Positions 34,350-44,932 of a stretch of 64,000 nucleotides of DNA are shown piece by piece. Location: assembly GCF_023806125.1 (NCBI RefSeq), contig NZ_JAMSKT010000009.1, positions 62,001 through 126,000 of the forward strand, in the 5' to 3' direction. Position 1 is the stretch's first letter, and every line of letters begins with the position of its first letter. Below the pieces are notes generated by a model. That model was not told the DNA's origin and ran no database searches. It was given only the letters and a program-made list of their open reading frames with translations. Origin of the DNA: Clostridium caldaquaticum (lineage in GTDB: Bacteria > Bacillota > Clostridia > Clostridiales > Clostridiaceae). The translations under genes and the position numbers were made by a program.

Positions 34350-35414
34350 TCAAATTCTTTCTGCAATTAAATCTCCCATCATTTCTGTACCAACAATTTT
34401 TGTTTCTATCTCGTGAATATCTAATGTACGATAACCTTCATCCAATACCTTAGAAACAGCAACTTCAATACTGTTTGCTGCTTCCTCCATATCAAAGCTG
34501 TATCTAAGCATCATAGCAACGCTTAAAATTGCAGCTACTGGGTTTGCCTTATCCTGTCCTGCAATATCTGGTGCAGAACCATGAATAGGCTCGTATAATC
34601 CCCTTTTTCCTTCTCCAAGGCTTGCAGATGGAAGCATACCAAGTGAACCAGTAAGCATAGAAGCTTCATCACTTAAAATATCTCCAAATAAATTTTCTGT
34701 TAATATTAAATCAAATTGCCTTGGATTTCTAATTAGCTGCATAGCTGCATTATCCACATACATAGTACTCAGGTCTACCTCTGGATACTCCTTTGCTATT
34801 TTAAATACTATTTCTCTCCAAAGTCTAGAGCTTTCAAGCACATTTGCCTTATCTACCAAGGTAAGCTTATTTTTCCTTTTCATTGCTGCTTTAAAAGCTA
34901 CATGAGAAATTCTCTCAATCTCATGAGCAGAGTACATCATAGTATCCCAAGCTTTAGTTCCTTCTTCAGTTTCTATCCTCTTTTTCTCACCAAAATAGGC
35001 TCCTCCAATTAGTTCACGAATTACCATGATGTCAAGCCCATCTCCAAGTACTTCTTCTTTTAAAGTAGAAGCTGATTTTAGTTGTGGAAATAAAATTGCT
35101 GGTCTTAAATTTGCAAAAACTCCAAGAGCCTTTCTAAGCCCTAAAAGACCAGCTTCTGGCCTGAGATGACCTGGAAGTGTATCCCACTTTACTCCTCCAA
35201 CTGCACCTAAAAGAACAGCATCACTGTTTAAACATACATTAACAGTTTCCTCAGGAAGAGGTATACCGGTTTTATCTATAGCAGTTCCTCCCATAAGCAC
35301 TTCCTCAACTTCATATGAGAAATTATATTTTTTAGATACTGCATCAAGAACCTTTAAGGCTTGTTTTGTAACCTCTGGACCTATACCATCTCCTGAAATA
35401 ACAGCGATTTTCAT
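34350..35414 (-). CDS. leuB: 3-isopropylmalate dehydrogenase
   Basis: The enzyme has 354 residues and the beta-decarboxylating dehydrogenase fold. The active-site signature is [20 protein letters not shown] (about 245-264), with [13 protein letters not shown] after it. The N-terminus is [19 protein letters not shown], as in the family. It oxidises 3-isopropylmalate to 2-ketoisocaproate for leucine. Its ATG overlaps the leuD stop by one base. Confidence 0.95.
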   Translation of the reverse strand: MKIAVISGDGIGPEVTKQALKVLDAVSKKYNFSYEVEEVLMGGTAIDKTGIPLPEETVNVCLNSDAVLLGAVGGVKWDTLPGHLRPEAGLLGLRKALGVFANLRPAILFPQLKSASTLKEEVLGDGLDIMVIRELIGGAYFGEKKRIETEEGTKAWDTMMYSAHEIERISHVAFKAAMKRKNKLTLVDKANVLESSRLWREIVFKIAKEYPEVDLSTMYVDNAAMQLIRNPRQFDLILTENLFGDILSDEASMLTGSLGMLPSASLGEGKRGLYEPIHGSAPDIAGQDKANPVAAILSVAMMLRYSFDMEEAANSIEVAVSKVLDEGYRTLDIHEIETKIVGTEMMGDLIAERI

Positions 35415-35905
35415 TATTCCCTCACCGCCTTTGCTAAGTAATTTATTAATCCCTCAGCCTTCATAATTTCCTGAATAAAAGGCGGAAAAGGTTCAGCCTG
35501 ATAGGTTTTATTCTTTGTTATGTTTGTAATAATTCCTGTACTTACATCAATAGTAATTTCATTATTGTCTTCAATATCCTTTACCGCTTCTGGACACTCT
35601 AAAATAGGAAGACCTGTATTAATAGCGTTCCTATAAAAAATTCTAGCAAAAGTTTCTGCAATAACACAGCTTATTCCTGAAGCCTTAATTGCTATAGGAG
35701 CATGTTCTCTAGAAGAACCACAGCCAAAATTTTTTCCTGCAACCATTACATCTCCTGGTTTCACTCTATTTATAAAATTGCAATCTAAATCCTCCATACA
35801 GTGCATTGCCAATTCTTTAGGATCACTAGTATTTAAATATCTTGCAGGAATAATTACATCCGTATCCACATTATTTCCATATACAATAGCTTTTCCTTTT
35901 AACAT
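35414..35905 (-). CDS. leuD: 3-isopropylmalate dehydratase, small subunit
   Basis: The protein has 163 residues, the short (archaeal/clostridial) form of the aconitase swivel domain. It has [17 protein letters not shown] near the start and [19 protein letters not shown] (about 52-70), the conserved substrate loop. It pairs with LeuC, whose gene ends 17 bases upstream. The isomerase moves the hydroxyl group in 2-isopropylmalate. Confidence 0.95.
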   Translation of the reverse strand: MLKGKAIVYGNNVDTDVIIPARYLNTSDPKELAMHCMEDLDCNFINRVKPGDVMVAGKNFGCGSSREHAPIAIKASGISCVIAETFARIFYRNAINTGLPILECPEAVKDIEDNNEITIDVSTGIITNITKNKTYQAEPFPPFIQEIMKAEGLINYLAKAVRE

Positions 35906-35922
35906 TTTTTATCCCGCCTTTC

Positions 35923-37188
35923 CTACAAACCAAGTTCTTTCGGTGAAGATATTTTCCCTGTTACTGCTGAAGCAGCCGCAACTGCAGGACTTGCCAAATA
36001 TATTTCACTTTCTATATGCCCCATTCTTCCCACAAAATTTCTATTTGTAGTTGTAACAGCTCTCTCTCCGCTGGCTAATATCCCCATATGCCCTCCAAGA
36101 CAAGGACCACAGGTAGGAGTGCTGACTGCAACACCAGCTTCTACAAAAATCTCTAATAGTCCTTCCCTCAAAGCCTGCAAATAAATTTTTTGTGTAGCTG
36201 GGAAAATAATCGCTCTTACATCAGGATGTACTTTTCTTCCTTTTAAAATTTTTGCGGCAATTCTCATATCTTCGATTCTTCCGTTAGTGCAGGAACCGAT
36301 AACTACTTGATCTATTTTTATATCTCCAACTTCATCAATAGTTCTTGTATTTTCTGGTAAATGCGGGAAGGCTACTGTAGGCTTGATTGAGGATAAATCT
36401 ATTTCAATAACTCTAGTATATTCAGCATCTTCATCTGCTTTATAAACTTTGTATTCCTTTGTGGAATGTGTCTTTATATAATCAATAGTTTTCTCGTCAA
36501 CTTCAAAAATTCCATTTTTAGCTCCAGCTTCAATAGCCATGTTAGCCATTGTAAACCTATCATCCATTGAAAGATTTTTTATACCTTCGCCTGTAAACTC
36601 CATAGACTTATAAAGAGCTCCATCCACTCCTATTTCTCCTATTATATGAAGAATGACATCTTTTCCGCTTACCCAAGGAGCTAGCTCTCCTTTTAATACA
36701 AATTTAATAGCTTCAGGAACTTTAAACCAAGCTTCACCTGTGGCCATTCCTGCTGCCATATCTGTACTTCCGATTCCTGTAGAAAAAGCTCCTAAGGCTC
36801 CATAGGTACATGTATGAGAATCTGCACCAATAACAACATCTCCAGCTACTACTAAACCTTGCTCTGGAATTAAAGCATGCTCAATTCCCATTTGACCAAT
36901 TTCAAAATAGTTTTCTATTTCCATTTTTTTAGCAAAATTTCTTATGCATTTACATTGTTCTGCAGACTTAATATCCTTATTTGGAGTGAAGTGATCTGGA
37001 ACAATGGCTATTTTCTTCTTATCAAAAACTTTATTTATTCCTATCTTTTCAAATTCCTTTACTGCAACAGGTGTTGTTACATCATTTCCTAATACTAAAT
37101 CTAATTTAGCTTTAATTAGTTCCCCTGCTTTTACACTTTTTACCCCCGCATGAGCAGCCAGAATTTTTTGTGTCATTGTCATACCCAT
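35923..37188 (-). CDS. leuC: 3-isopropylmalate dehydratase, large subunit
   Basis: The protein has 421 residues, the short HacA/LeuC form that pairs with a short LeuD. The Fe-S ligands are in IGSCTNGR (about 300) and [10 protein letters not shown] (about 360-370). [20 protein letters not shown] is a family signature. The start ATG has AAGGAGGGG 6 bases upstream. It is separated from ilvC by 82 bases that contain a strong hairpin without T run, so stability rather than termination is the likely effect. Confidence 0.95.
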   Translation of the reverse strand: MGMTMTQKILAAHAGVKSVKAGELIKAKLDLVLGNDVTTPVAVKEFEKIGINKVFDKKKIAIVPDHFTPNKDIKSAEQCKCIRNFAKKMEIENYFEIGQMGIEHALIPEQGLVVAGDVVIGADSHTCTYGALGAFSTGIGSTDMAAGMATGEAWFKVPEAIKFVLKGELAPWVSGKDVILHIIGEIGVDGALYKSMEFTGEGIKNLSMDDRFTMANMAIEAGAKNGIFEVDEKTIDYIKTHSTKEYKVYKADEDAEYTRVIEIDLSSIKPTVAFPHLPENTRTIDEVGDIKIDQVVIGSCTNGRIEDMRIAAKILKGRKVHPDVRAIIFPATQKIYLQALREGLLEIFVEAGVAVSTPTCGPCLGGHMGILASGERAVTTTNRNFVGRMGHIESEIYLASPAVAAASAVTGKISSPKELGL

Positions 37189-37209
37189 TGGTATCCCCTC
37201 CTTAAGGAC

Positions 37210-37237
37210 ATCCTAGGAACATTTATATTCCTAGGAT
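37210..37237 (-). other. Intercistronic hairpin between ilvC and leuC
   Basis: ATCCTAGGAA (37210-37219) and TTCCTAGGAT (37228-37237) form a perfect 10-base stem with an 8-base loop. No T run follows on the minus strand. It may cap or protect the ilvC mRNA end or mark a processing site. Confidence 0.55.
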
Positions 37238-37270
37238 ATATTGACTATATTAGTATCTAAAAATACTTTA

Positions 37271-38341
<1,071 letters not shown>

Positions 38342-38349
38342 TTAGATAT

Positions 38350-38577
38350 AAAAAAACAGACCTCTACCCTGGGGCGAGAAGTCTGTCGCGGTACCACCCA
38401 ATTTTAACTCATTTACATAACGGCACTTGCCGGCACAGCTTACTATAAGTTCAGCCTGCAGCTCCAGGATGATTTTCTGCAATATTTTGTTTACGGGCTT
38501 TCACCTTTCCCCGCTCTCTTTGAAACAATACTATTACATACTCTTCCCTTCATAGCTTGTATTTCCTTATATGTTAA
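38350..38577 (-). promoter_or_regulatory. T-box leader, isoleucine (AUC) type, before ilvC
   Basis: The minus strand has the T-box sequence TGGGTGGTACCGCG (38387-38400), then a terminator (CAGAC...GTCTG with T run, about 38350-38386). Upstream is Stem I with AGAGAGCGGGG and GGTGAAAGCCCG. In the specifier loop CAGAAA-ATC-ATCCTGGAG, the codon is AUC at 38471-38473, followed by A. Aligned with the second T-box, the codon position is unambiguous. Uncharged tRNA-Ile should read it and allow transcription of ilvC and its followers. Confidence 0.85.
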
Positions 38578-38582
38578 TTATT

Positions 38583-38611
38583 AATCTACTATGTTTAAAT
38601 CAAAAAGTCAA
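38583..38611 (-). promoter_or_regulatory. Promoter of the Ile T-box operon
   Basis: TTGACT (38606-38611), 17-base spacer and TAGATT (38583-38588) on the minus strand, placed 24 bases past the leuA stop. The transcript would start near 38577. Confidence 0.6.
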
Positions 38612-38634
38612 CCTTCTTTTTTCTGAAATTTGAA

Positions 38635-40164
38635 TTATTTTATTGAAAACGTTTCTGAATCATTAACCATTCTATTTATAGCACTTAAATACGCTTTAGC
38701 ACTGGCTTCTATAATATCAATGCTAATGCCTCTGCCTGTATAAACTTTCTCATTATTTTCAACTTTGACAGAAACTTCACCTAAAGCATCTGTTCCACCA
38801 GTAATTGACTTTAAGAAATAATCCTTTAAATTTACAGGAATATTAACAGCTCTATCTATAGCCTTAAATGCTGCATTAATAGGACCTTCTCCAACAGCAG
38901 CTTCTTCAATTATTTCTTCTCCCTTTCGTATTCTCACTGTAGCTGTTGCACTTAAATTATTACCGCTAGATATATGAAAAGATTCTAACTGAAAAACTTC
39001 TTTTTCATGAACTATTTCCTGTCTGATTAAGGATTCTATATCTTCATCGTGTATTTCCTTTTTCCTATCTGCCAATTCCTTGAATTTTTGAAAAGCTTCA
39101 GCTACCTTTTCTGCACTTAAATTATTATACCCTAATTCTTTAAGTCTTTGTTCAAAAGCATGAGTTCCTGAATGTTTACCAAGCACTACCATACTTTTCT
39201 TTAAACCAATAGACTCAGGAGTCATTATCTCATAAGTTTCTCTGCAATTTAATACGCCATGTTGATGTATACCTGACTCATGTGCAAAAGCATTTGCACC
39301 AACAATAGCTTTATTGGGCTGAATTTGAATTCCCGTAAGCTGTCTTACAAGTTCGCTTGTCTTATGAATCTGCTCAGTTGTAATATCATTTTCAATTTTA
39401 TATAAATCCCTTCGAGTCCTAAGAGCCATAACAACTTCCTCTAAAGCTGCATTACCAGCTCTTTCCCCAAGTCCATTAACTGCACATTCAACTTGTGATG
39501 CACCATTTTCAATTGCAGCAATAGAATTAGCTACAGCAAGACCTAAATCATTGTGGCAATGCACACTGATAACAGCTTTATCAATATTTGGAACATTTTC
39601 TCTAATACCTCGGATAAAGGCTCCAAACTCATTTGGTACAGTATAGCCTACAGTATCAGGAATATTAACAACTGTTGCTCCTGCGTCTATTACTGCTTCT
39701 AAAACTTTATATAAAAACTCTGGATTCGTCCTTGTTCCATCTTCTGGAGAAAACTCTATATCATTACACAAAGATTTTGCATATCTGACCATTTCAGCTG
39801 CTCTGTTTAATACTTCATCAGGTGACATATTTAGTTTATGCTTCATATGCAGATCAGAAGTTGCAATAAAAGTGTGTATTCTTGGTTTTTCTGCATATTT
39901 AAGCGCTTCCCAAGCTCTATCAATATCTCCTTTTACCGCTCGAGCTAATCCTGCTATTATAGGTCTTTTAACATTTTGAGCAATTAATTTTACCGCTTCA
40001 AAATCTCCATTGCTTGCTACCGGAAATCCTGCTTCGATAACATCTACACCAAGTCTATCTAACTGTTTTGCAATCTCAAGTTTTTCAAGTTTGTTTAAGT
40101 TTACTCCAGGAGTCTGCTCTCCATCTCTGAGCGTTGTATCAAATATAAAAATTCTTTGGATCAT
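38635..40164 (-). CDS. leuA: 2-isopropylmalate synthase
   Basis: The enzyme has 509 residues. The catalytic TIM barrel starts with [16 protein letters not shown] and contains [13 protein letters not shown] (metal site) and [15 protein letters not shown]. The C-terminal LeuA dimer domain (from about 380) binds the feedback inhibitor leucine. Its length and family signatures fit LeuA better than citramalate synthase CimA, though CimA remains the main alternative in clostridia. It is transcribed behind a Leu (CUC) T-box, which supports LeuA. No terminator separates it from the next promoter. Confidence 0.9.
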   Translation of the reverse strand: MIQRIFIFDTTLRDGEQTPGVNLNKLEKLEIAKQLDRLGVDVIEAGFPVASNGDFEAVKLIAQNVKRPIIAGLARAVKGDIDRAWEALKYAEKPRIHTFIATSDLHMKHKLNMSPDEVLNRAAEMVRYAKSLCNDIEFSPEDGTRTNPEFLYKVLEAVIDAGATVVNIPDTVGYTVPNEFGAFIRGIRENVPNIDKAVISVHCHNDLGLAVANSIAAIENGASQVECAVNGLGERAGNAALEEVVMALRTRRDLYKIENDITTEQIHKTSELVRQLTGIQIQPNKAIVGANAFAHESGIHQHGVLNCRETYEIMTPESIGLKKSMVVLGKHSGTHAFEQRLKELGYNNLSAEKVAEAFQKFKELADRKKEIHDEDIESLIRQEIVHEKEVFQLESFHISSGNNLSATATVRIRKGEEIIEEAAVGEGPINAAFKAIDRAVNIPVNLKDYFLKSITGGTDALGEVSVKVENNEKVYTGRGISIDIIEASAKAYLSAINRMVNDSETFSIK

Positions 40165-40194
40165 ATTATCTCCATCCCTTCCTTAAAAATTGAA

Positions 40195-40490
40195 ATAAAA
40201 AAAGACAGACCTCTAGCTTGGGGCGAGAGTCTGCCGCGGTACCACCCAAATTTTTACTTAATTTTATAACGGCGTAAACCGGCACAGCTTACTAAATTTC
40301 AGCCTGCAACTCAAGGGTGAGTTTCTGTAGAATCTATTTACGGGTTTTCACCAATCCCCGCTCTCTGTAAAATACGAAATCTACATACTTGTCCCTGTCA
40401 TAGTTTTTATTTATTGAATGAACTATTAAATATATATGCATTAATCAGAAGATTAATTATATTCTTTAACAATTTAATCATCATATTTAT
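40195..40490 (-). promoter_or_regulatory. T-box leader, leucine (CUC) type, before leuA
   Basis: The minus strand has TGGGTGGTACCGCG (about 40234-40247) and a terminator with AGACTCTCGCCCC...GAGGTCTG and a T run ending near 40195. The specifier loop CAGAAA-CTC-ACCCTTGAG gives codon CUC at 40319-40321. Stem I carries AGAGAGCGGGG/GGTGAAAACCCG. The leader begins about 85 bases before Stem I. Leucine limitation should raise leuA expression. Confidence 0.87.
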
Positions 40491-40495
40491 TATAA

Positions 40496-40524
40496 ATAAT
40501 ACGGTTTTTATTATGAATTGTCAA
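40496..40524 (-). promoter_or_regulatory. Promoter of leuA
   Basis: TTGACA (40519-40524), 17-base spacer and TATTAT (40496-40501) on the minus strand. Confidence 0.7.
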
Positions 40525-40673
40525 CCTTTATTTTATTATTTTTTGCAAATTTCAAAATTGCTGTTAATTGACAGATTATTAAACAAGGAGTATATTATAC
40601 TCTAAAATATCAAAAGTCTGAACTTTTAAAATAAAAAATAAATTATTCTATTATTATGCTAGGAGGTAAAATT

Positions 40674-42044
40674 ATGAATAATTCTTATTTAAACAATAAG
40701 TTAATCAGGGTAAAACTAGCCTTTGATTCTATTTCTGTATATAGGGGTTTACTAGAAGATAAGGTTTTAACAAAACTCTACTTACTTACAGAATATCTTG
40801 AAATAGGAAAATTTGATTTAGGCAGTTTTACTAAATTATATTCTGACTTTTTCTACAGTTTATGTTGCAGCTCTTATAATTCTCTAAAAGATTATATTAT
40901 TGAGCTTATCCTTTTTGATGAAAATCCCTATTCTCTAAGTTGTGAATCAAACAAAATGAACCAAAACGAAACTTATCTTCACAAAGTAGCTGCAAATGAT
41001 TTAAATAACTTGCAAATTATAGCAAACTTGTCTTCTTCTGAATTAAAAGTACAAGCATTAGAATATTGTGAAGATAATATAATTGCTTCTGAAATAATAA
41101 ATAATCTTCCAGATTATAATATCAATTTAAACTCTTTAATGAACAATACAAGTGTTTCAACAGAATATTACGAAGTAAAAAACCATTTCTATTATTGCAA
41201 GAAATGGAGCGAGTGTATTTCTTACTTGTCTGAATATTACAAAAACAACGGCTGTGGCTTATTTGGCCGATATAAAGCTTTTGTATGGGAATATTCAGGA
41301 AACATTGGTAAATTAACAGGCATTAATACACCAGATACAGTTTGTCTTTCAAATTTTATAGGTTACGAAGCTGAACGTTCAAAAATTATTGAAAATACAA
41401 TACAATTTTTACACGGATTTAAAGCAAATAATATTCTTTTATATGGCGATAGAGGTACAGGAAAATCTTCTACTGTAAAGGCTCTTTTAAATGAATATTA
41501 TAAAAAAGGACTTAGAATTATAGAAGTGCCAAAAGCTCATCTTTCTGATTTTCCCTCAATCATAAGACTTATAAAAAATAGGCCTCAGAAATTTATTATT
41601 TTCATCGATGATTTATCCTTCCAAGAAAATGATGAAAGTTATACTACATTAAAAGCAGTACTAGAAGGCGGTATAGAAGGTAAACCAAATAACGTTTTAA
41701 TTTATGCAACATCCAATCGACGTCATTTAGTAAAAGAAAAATTTCATGAGAGAAACGGTCTTACCTCCGTCAATAATGATGAAGAAATTCATGCAACAGA
41801 TACTATACAAGAAAAATTATCCCTTGCAGACAGATTTGGCATAACAGTTGTATTTTCTTCACCTGATAAAAGTCAATATTTAAAAATTGTTGAAGGCCTT
41901 GCAGCTCAGAGAAACATTTCTATAGATAAAGAAAAGCTTCATAGAGAAGCATTAAAATGGGAGCTTTGGTATAATGGTCGTTCTCCTAGAACTGCCCGTC
42001 AGTTTATAGACTGGCTGGAAGGTTGTGAAAAATTAAATAAATAA
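40674..42044 (+). CDS. DUF815-type AAA ATPase
   Basis: The product is 456 residues from the ATG at 40674, with AGGAGG 7 bases before it. Its C-terminal half is an AAA+ module: Walker A YGDRGTGKSSTVKALL (about 255-270), Walker B FIIFIDDLSF, and sensor-like VLIYATSNRRHLV. The DUF815 family pattern (ADRFGITVVFSSPDKSQYL, then NGRSPRTARQFIDWLE) is clear. The N-terminal ~210 residues have no known motif. The role of DUF815 proteins is not established; protein or complex remodelling is expected. Single gene, divergent from leuA. Confidence 0.8.
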   Translation: MNNSYLNNKLIRVKLAFDSISVYRGLLEDKVLTKLYLLTEYLEIGKFDLGSFTKLYSDFFYSLCCSSYNSLKDYIIELILFDENPYSLSCESNKMNQNETYLHKVAANDLNNLQIIANLSSSELKVQALEYCEDNIIASEIINNLPDYNINLNSLMNNTSVSTEYYEVKNHFYYCKKWSECISYLSEYYKNNGCGLFGRYKAFVWEYSGNIGKLTGINTPDTVCLSNFIGYEAERSKIIENTIQFLHGFKANNILLYGDRGTGKSSTVKALLNEYYKKGLRIIEVPKAHLSDFPSIIRLIKNRPQKFIIFIDDLSFQENDESYTTLKAVLEGGIEGKPNNVLIYATSNRRHLVKEKFHERNGLTSVNNDEEIHATDTIQEKLSLADRFGITVVFSSPDKSQYLKIVEGLAAQRNISIDKEKLHREALKWELWYNGRSPRTARQFIDWLEGCEKLNK

Positions 42045-42049
42045 TACTA

Positions 42050-42085
42050 AAAACACTATTAGAATTCAAACTCTAATAGTGTTTT
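42050..42085. terminator. Bidirectional terminator
   Basis: AAAACACTATTAGA (42050-42063) pairs perfectly with TCTAATAGTGTTTT (42072-42085). It serves the convergent AAA ATPase and DUF3360-like genes. Confidence 0.88.
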
Positions 42086-42108
42086 ATTGTTGAGTTTTCT
42101 TATGAGTT

Positions 42109-43488
42109 TTATAGAATAGTTGATACAAAATAGGTTGCCATTGTTATTGCTGAAACAATTAAAGTAATTCTAACTTTATATGCTGAAGAAGCTTCTCTTT
42201 TACTTTTTTCCTTAATAATGCCTAAATTTTCAATCAATATTGCTGTTATCCATGCAATTACAGGATTTACTGCAAACCCTGCTAAAATACTTAATGCTGC
42301 TATTTGCATATCTTCATAACTTTTTAATGTATTTAACCCTATCTCAATTAGCGGAATGTATACTCCAAAAATAAGCACCATCCATATAAGAGGAGGAAAT
42401 ACTGCTATATCAAGAGGAAAACCTAATAACGCAGAAACTATACCCAAAATACCAAGTATTAAAGCACTCCCTGCAATAGGCCTTTTTACTATACTAAGGG
42501 GTATCATGAAACTTCTCCAAACTGCAGCGGTTTGTGCTCCTCCAAAAAAACTTCCTACTATATTCCTAATAGAAACTACAATAAAAGTTGAGTTCAAGTG
42601 AAATATTGACTTTTTAGCTTTCTCTCCATAACTTGTTTCCTGAAGAGTCTTTATAGCTAAGGCATCACTTGGCCACATCACAACAGAAAGCAGGGCGAAA
42701 GGTAACGCCTTTACAATATTTTTTAAATTCACTCCCCATCCTAAGCCCCATTTATTAAACCACCATATTTTAGGATTGAAAATCGGTAAAGCTGGTAGTG
42801 TTTTTATTTCAGGATATAAATTATAAAAAGCTGAAATAACTATACCAATAAATGCAGCAGAGGGAATCATAAGCCATTTACATTCATACTTATTTAACAC
42901 TAAGTAAATTACAATACCAAGAATAATGAGCACCGCAAACAAGGAGCTACTCTTTAGTGCTGTCCACTTCTTAAGACTATCAATTGAGCTTATAATACCC
43001 ATTATACCAAATAGGAGTATAATACTTCCCCTGGCAGCAGAACCATTTATCTCAATGATTTTTTCAAAAAGCTTAAAACTTGATATAATTATTCCTAAAA
43101 TTCCTACTAATATTCCAAGAATAAGAGGATGAACTCCTGAAACAGCCATAATAGGAATCAGCGGAATTAACGGTGCCAAAGTACCCGGGGGGGCAGTATA
43201 TGGATTTAATATTGACGAAAAAATTAATGTGATAATACTTCCAATTACAACTTCCAACCTTACATTTTCAGTAACAAAGGTTGCATCAGAAATACCTAAA
43301 CCTTTCTCCCACGCAATTGCAAAAGCAGCTACTAATGCAATTTTCCCTATAGTACCGGAAATAGCTGGTACTATATCTTCAAATCTAACAGAATAATTTT
43401 TAATTGGTATATTTATCTTATACTTTAAAGGATTATAATTAATTAGTTCATTTGTTAATAAATCTTTTCTACTTTGTTTTGCTGCCAA
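42109..43488 (-). CDS. DUF3360-like multi-pass membrane protein
   Basis: The product is 459 residues from a TTG at 43488, which has AAAGGAG 7 bases before it. It has ten or more hydrophobic segments, with loops such as NPYTAPPGTLAPLIPLIPIMAVSG and EINGSAARGSII. NLNSTFIVVSIRNIVGSFFGGAQTAAVWRS is a further conserved-looking stretch. The layout recalls sulfate- and nucleobase-type (SLC26/NAT) permeases, which DUF3360 is thought to resemble. Substrate unknown. Seven G residues in a row near 43187 lie inside the gene and encode a proline-rich loop. It is 40 bases after a strong terminator, hence its own unit. Confidence 0.65.
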   Translation of the reverse strand: MAAKQSRKDLLTNELINYNPLKYKINIPIKNYSVRFEDIVPAISGTIGKIALVAAFAIAWEKGLGISDATFVTENVRLEVVIGSIITLIFSSILNPYTAPPGTLAPLIPLIPIMAVSGVHPLILGILVGILGIIISSFKLFEKIIEINGSAARGSIILLFGIMGIISSIDSLKKWTALKSSSLFAVLIILGIVIYLVLNKYECKWLMIPSAAFIGIVISAFYNLYPEIKTLPALPIFNPKIWWFNKWGLGWGVNLKNIVKALPFALLSVVMWPSDALAIKTLQETSYGEKAKKSIFHLNSTFIVVSIRNIVGSFFGGAQTAAVWRSFMIPLSIVKRPIAGSALILGILGIVSALLGFPLDIAVFPPLIWMVLIFGVYIPLIEIGLNTLKSYEDMQIAALSILAGFAVNPVIAWITAILIENLGIIKEKSKREASSAYKVRITLIVSAITMATYFVSTIL

Positions 43489-43529
43489 ATTTATTCTCCT
43501 TTCAAAAATTATATTAAACTTATACAAAA

Positions 43530-43568
43530 AAGCCGGTAATTATTAATAAACTTAATAATTACCGGCTT
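43530..43568 (-). terminator. Terminator after the DUF2294 gene
   Basis: AAGCCGGTAATTATTAA (43530-43546) pairs perfectly with TTAATAATTACCGGCTT (43552-43568), a 17-base stem followed by T6 on the minus strand. Confidence 0.9.
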
Positions 43569-43608
43569 ACTTAACAATTGGTAAATACCCTTTGTTCAGT
43601 CTTCCAAA

Positions 43609-43977
43609 TTAAATTCTGCTTTTAAACCTGGTGTCCAGATCTTCATCTACTATAAAGATAATTATCTTTTCCCCAGTTTTAGTGCTCACATCTGAATGTG
43701 TACTTACAATATTCACATCTATAATTTCTTTTATGAGATTTTCAAGATACTCTCTTGCACCTTCGAAAAGAGCAGTCCTAACATCCTTTATAAGCTTTAC
43801 ACCTTGAGAACTTTCTGCAAGCTTTTTTTCCGACTGGCTTAAAAATCCAGTCAGCCTTATGATAATCATATCCTGTTTTATTATAGTTCGTATACCCTTA
43901 GGTCCACGTCCCATAAATTCCATTTCAAATTTTGTAATCCCCTCACTAATTTTTGCCTCAAACTGCCCCTTTGTCAT
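43609..43977 (-). CDS. DUF2294 family protein
   Basis: The product is 122 residues from the ATG at 43977; GGAGGG lies upstream, and an earlier in-frame start would add a hydrophobic stretch with no ribosome site. The DUF2294 pattern is present: GPKGIRTIIKQDMIIIRLTGFLSQSEKKLAESSQGVKLI split by charged turns, and GEKIIIFIVDEDLD at the end. The family occurs in Firmicutes and some cyanobacteria, and its function is not known. Single gene, divergent from the FadR-type regulator. Confidence 0.75.
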   Translation of the reverse strand: MTKGQFEAKISEGITKFEMEFMGRGPKGIRTIIKQDMIIIRLTGFLSQSEKKLAESSQGVKLIKDVRTALFEGAREYLENLIKEIIDVNIVSTHSDVSTKTGEKIIIFIVDEDLDTRFKSRI

Positions 43978-44143
43978 AAGATGACCCTCCTTAAATATCT
44001 TTACAAAAGTATTTAAGCTTATATTATAGTAACATATATATATAAATAAGGCAACATTAATTGCTAAACTAAATATTTTCAAAACTTGAAAAATGTAAAT
44101 GGTTGTTGTATCCTTGTAGTATTATTTAGGAGGTGGCTGTATT

Positions 44144-44830
44144 ATGGCAAACAATCAAAAAATTTTAGCTGAATCAGCAGCTGATGATATACTTGCAATG
44201 ATAACAATAGACAAAAGGTTTGCACCAGGAGATAAACTTCCTAACGAAAATGTCCTCTCTTCTGAACTAGGTATAAGCAGAACTACCTTAAGAGAAGCAA
44301 TACGCATATTAGCATCTCACAATGTACTGGAAATTAAAAGAGGTAAAGGAACTTTTATAGCTGAAAATCTAGAATTCAATGAACACTTTGCTTTAGGAGA
44401 GCTGTCTAATATAAGGCTTAATGTAAAAGATTTGTATGAAATAAGACTAATATTTGAACCTAAAATAGCTTACTATGCAGCTAAGCGTGCCAGCGATAAA
44501 GAACTTAATAGAATCATATATTACGGGAAACTTGAAGAGGAATTAATTTCTAAAAATGAGGATCGTACAGAAGTAGAGCAGGCCTTTCATAACTCTATAG
44601 CAAAGGCTACTCATAACGAATTTATGAACAGACTTATGCCTATTATTTATAAAGCCATATATAAGGGTGTAATTTTGTCAAATGAAAATCCTGTTTTAAT
44701 ACAAGATACAATTAATGATCACAGAATGGTTATGGATTTTCTGTCTAAACGGGATGCTGAAGGTGCTGAAACTGCTATGAAGCTTCATATTATACATGCT
44801 ATGAGAGGACTAGGTATAGAAACTGAATAA
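44144..44830 (+). CDS. FadR/GntR-family regulator, probably of ilvD
   Basis: The protein has 228 residues. The N-terminal GntR winged HTH (about 8-75) has FAPGDKLPNENVLSSELGISRTTLREAIRIL in pieces. The C-terminal FCD helical domain has the metal-binding pattern (EIRLIFEP, HNSIAKATHN, DHRMVMDFL). Start ATG has AGGAGGTG upstream. It lies 102 bases before ilvD on the same strand, and a perfect palindrome lies at the ilvD promoter, so it probably senses a branched-chain keto acid or hydroxy acid and controls ilvD. The effector is unknown. Confidence 0.8.
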   Translation: MANNQKILAESAADDILAMITIDKRFAPGDKLPNENVLSSELGISRTTLREAIRILASHNVLEIKRGKGTFIAENLEFNEHFALGELSNIRLNVKDLYEIRLIFEPKIAYYAAKRASDKELNRIIYYGKLEEELISKNEDRTEVEQAFHNSIAKATHNEFMNRLMPIIYKAIYKGVILSNENPVLIQDTINDHRMVMDFLSKRDAEGAETAMKLHIIHAMRGLGIETE

Positions 44831-44834
44831 ACAA

Positions 44835-44878
44835 TTGACAACAGACATCATACAACGTAAAATAATGTTAGACAACAT
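44835..44878 (+). promoter_or_regulatory. ilvD promoter with palindromic operator
   Basis: TTGACA (44835-44840), 17-base spacer and TAAAAT (44858-44863) precede ilvD. ATGTT-AGAC-AACAT (44865-44878) is a perfect inverted repeat over the expected transcription start and contains the TTGT-like halves typical of FadR-type sites. The upstream regulator is the likely binder (inferred). Confidence 0.65.
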
Positions 44879-44932
44879 ATTCCAAAAATTACACTGTTAT
44901 GTCTGTTAAATTTATTAAAAAGGTGGGAAATT

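Noticed and set aside
44843-44908. AACAGACAT/ATGTCTGTT repeat around the ilvD leader as an RNA hairpin
   Set aside because: The left arm lies in the promoter spacer and would not be transcribed, so it cannot form in the mRNA.
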